48,821 nt of DNA, taken from the NCBI RefSeq assembly GCF_016741775.1, contig NZ_JAERRK010000034.1:1-48821 (forward strand), in the 5' to 3' direction. The stretch comes from Streptomyces actinomycinicus. GTDB taxonomy: Bacteria; Actinomycetota; Actinomycetes; Streptomycetales; Streptomycetaceae. This document shows, one piece after another, positions 47,164-48,821 of the stretch (position 1 is the first letter of the stretch; each line of letters starts with the position of its first letter). The notes beneath the pieces are model-generated. The model was given only the letters and a program-made list of their open reading frames with translations. It was not told the DNA's origin and searched no databases. A program made the position numbers and the translations under genes.

Positions 47164-48693
47164 ATGGAGTGGCTGAGCGCGGAGAACGTCATCGCCGTGG
47201 GTACGGCGGTCCTGGGCATCGTCGCGTCCGCGGGCATGGTCTGGTACGAGCGCCGGGTGCCGCGGCGCAAGCGGATCGGGTACCGCGTGCAGATGGACAA
47301 CCCCATAGGCGACGACGTGCGCTCGGGGCGCGTCAACCGGCGGCTCGGGCTCTTCCTCGAGGCGCCGGGCATGGAGGACGCCACGCTCGTCCTGCTGCGC
47401 ATCGAGAACGACGGCTCGCAGGGCATCGACCGCGACGACTACACGAGCCCCGGACGGCACGGGCTCACCGCGGTGTTCACCGACCGGACCATCCGGGGAG
47501 TCTCGGTGACCCAGCCGACGGACACCGACCATCTGATGGACCACTTCACCGCCGACCGCGGCTTCGGCTACGAGGGCAACACCCTGCGCATCCCGCGCGT
47601 CCCGCTCAACAGGGGCGACCACTTCAAGCTGCTCGTGCTGCTGTCGGGCGGCGACGTGGGCCGGGAGATCCGGCTCATCGGCGGCATCCGGGAAGGCGAG
47701 GTCCACCCCAACCGCAGCGCCACGCCCGACGAGACGCCGCCCGTGTTCAGCCGTGCCTCCCGGCTCATCACCATCATGCTCACGGTGTGCGTGGTGACCC
47801 TGGCCGGGATCGTCGTGGCCCGCGACGAGGCTCCGCCGCCGATCGGCTGCGAGAAGGGGGCGCTGACCGTGATCGGCTCCACCGCCTTCGCACCGGTGAT
47901 CCGGGAGGTGGCGAAGAAGTACGAGGAGGACTGCGCGGGGTCGGCCGTCGCGGTCGACGTGCACGGGTCGACCGCCGGGATACGGGAGCTGGCCGCGGCC
48001 GGGCGGGCCGCGAAGGGGAAGGGCTCCCCGGCGGTCGTCGCCCTCTCCGACGGGCCCAAGCCGGGTGACATGCCCGAACTGCGCGAGACCCGCGTGGCGT
48101 TGTCCGCGTTCGCGCTCGTCGTCAACGACGACGTGGGCGTACGGAACCTGTCCACGGCGGACGTGCGCCGGCTGTACCAGGGCGAGGTCACCGACTGGTC
48201 GCAGCTCGGCGGGCGGTCGCTGCCGGTGCACCTGGTCAGCCGGGACGCCAACTCCGGCACCCGGCAGGTCTTCCAGCGGCGGGTGCTGGGGCGCGGCGAG
48301 ATGGCCAACTCGTCCGTCGACTGCGTCCACAAGGACTATCCGGCGGCGCCGGTCACCCGCTGCGAGCTGGACTCGACCGACCAGGTGCTGGCGAAGGTGG
48401 CCGAGCTGCCCGGCGCGGTCGGCTACAGCGAGCTGAACCTGGCCACGCGGGCCGAGGGGCTGCGCGTCGTCTCGCTGAACGGCAGCGCGCCGTCGGTCGA
48501 CGCGATCGAGCACGGGCACAGTGACTATCCGTACCGGGAGATCGAGTACGCCTACACCTACGGCAGCCCTCCCGCCGACTCCCTGGCCTCCAGCTTCCTG
48601 ACGTACCTGTCCCGGGGGAACGGCCAGGACGTCGTCCGCACCCACGGGCACGTGCCGTGCTGGACCCCGGAGGGGCTGAGACTCTGCGCGTAG
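47164..48693 (+). CDS. Membrane protein with C-terminal PstS-like substrate-binding domain
   Basis: 509 residues from ATG 47164. A first transmembrane helix (about 8-27) is followed by a ~175-residue beta-rich domain (RIGYRVQMDNPIGDD, LEAPGMEDATLVLLRIENDG), a second helix (about 203-220, LITIMLTVCVVTLAGIVV), then a PBP-like_2/PstS-type domain: LTVIGSTAFAPVIREVAKKY, VDVHGSTAGIRELAAAG, LSTADVRRLYQGEVTDWSQL, DANSGTRQVFQRRVLG and GAVGYSELNLA. The binding domain would face outside. It is fused to the membrane and no ABC permease follows, so a sensory or receptor role is likely. Confidence 0.8.
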   Translation: MEWLSAENVIAVGTAVLGIVASAGMVWYERRVPRRKRIGYRVQMDNPIGDDVRSGRVNRRLGLFLEAPGMEDATLVLLRIENDGSQGIDRDDYTSPGRHGLTAVFTDRTIRGVSVTQPTDTDHLMDHFTADRGFGYEGNTLRIPRVPLNRGDHFKLLVLLSGGDVGREIRLIGGIREGEVHPNRSATPDETPPVFSRASRLITIMLTVCVVTLAGIVVARDEAPPPIGCEKGALTVIGSTAFAPVIREVAKKYEEDCAGSAVAVDVHGSTAGIRELAAAGRAAKGKGSPAVVALSDGPKPGDMPELRETRVALSAFALVVNDDVGVRNLSTADVRRLYQGEVTDWSQLGGRSLPVHLVSRDANSGTRQVFQRRVLGRGEMANSSVDCVHKDYPAAPVTRCELDSTDQVLAKVAELPGAVGYSELNLATRAEGLRVVSLNGSAPSVDAIEHGHSDYPYREIEYAYTYGSPPADSLASSFLTYLSRGNGQDVVRTHGHVPCWTPEGLRLCA

Positions 48694-48735
48694 GCCGGGT
48701 CCCGGGGGCGCCGTGGGTTCCGGGGCGCCGCGGGT

Positions 48736-48811
<76 letters not shown>

Positions 48812-48821
48812 TGGCTGGTGG

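Overview
The window is about 49 kb of very GC-rich DNA with dense genes, strong G/C third-codon bias, frequent GTG and TTG starts, several likely leaderless genes, and CTTGAG-N-CTCAAG operators in front of chaperone genes. With the dnaK-grpE-dnaJ-hspR operon, clpB, CYP107-like P450, kynurenine genes and purA together, this points to the core chromosome of a Streptomyces. The gene content and order recall the dnaK to purA segment of S. coelicolor (from memory, not searched). No tRNA, rRNA, CRISPR array, insertion sequence or phage gene was seen. The last ~80 bases are a poly-G run that looks like a contig-end artefact.

Layout. 1-1.9 kb: truncated membrane Fe-S protein gene (-) and a WecA/MraY-type glycosyltransferase (+). 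1.9-6.2 kb: HspR-repressed dnaK-grpE-dnaJ-hspR operon ending in a perfect hairpin. 6.2-9.4 kb: secreted PA14/fibronectin III protein (-) and an orphan sugar-binding lipoprotein (+). 9.6-12.4 kb: two convergent paralogous HTH regulators, then a divergent two-gene unit encoding a 70-residue exported peptide with two DTSWP motifs and a Rieske-derived protein without an iron-sulfur site; this is the strongest candidate for an undescribed system. 12.5-15.6 kb: PPOX-family gene divergent from clpB, with an HspR operator between them. 16-24.8 kb: YbjN protein, aminotransferase, Cys/His/Gly-rich small membrane protein, DUF2617, membrane-fused spermidine synthase, SRPBCC protein, aldose epimerase, pyrE, fba. 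24.9-26.9 kb: MFS exporter, repeats and DUF3151. 27.1-30.4 kb: kynA-kynU plus an alpha/beta hydrolase that fits the missing formamidase, giving tryptophan to anthranilate. 30.5-35.4 kb: Tat-exported DUF1023 hydrolase and acyltransferase, then a NarL-type two-component system; the two units share a 19-nt upstream motif. 35.4-41.7 kb: small unknown protein, P450, amino-acid permease, degenerate diacylglycerol-kinase-like protein, purA, small Cys protein. 41.7-48.7 kb: unknown protein, gntR and class III aminotransferase (all -), then a Ser/Thr kinase carrying a Gly-Ala microsatellite and a membrane-anchored PstS-like protein.

How the genes work together. The chaperones form one heat-shock unit: DnaK/DnaJ/GrpE and ClpB cooperate in disaggregation, and HspR feeds back through the inverted repeats upstream of dnaK and clpB. 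Primary metabolism is represented by pyrE, fba, purA, the aminotransferases and the kynurenine route. Signalling is represented by the two-component system, the kinase/PstS-like pair and the peptide/regulator module.
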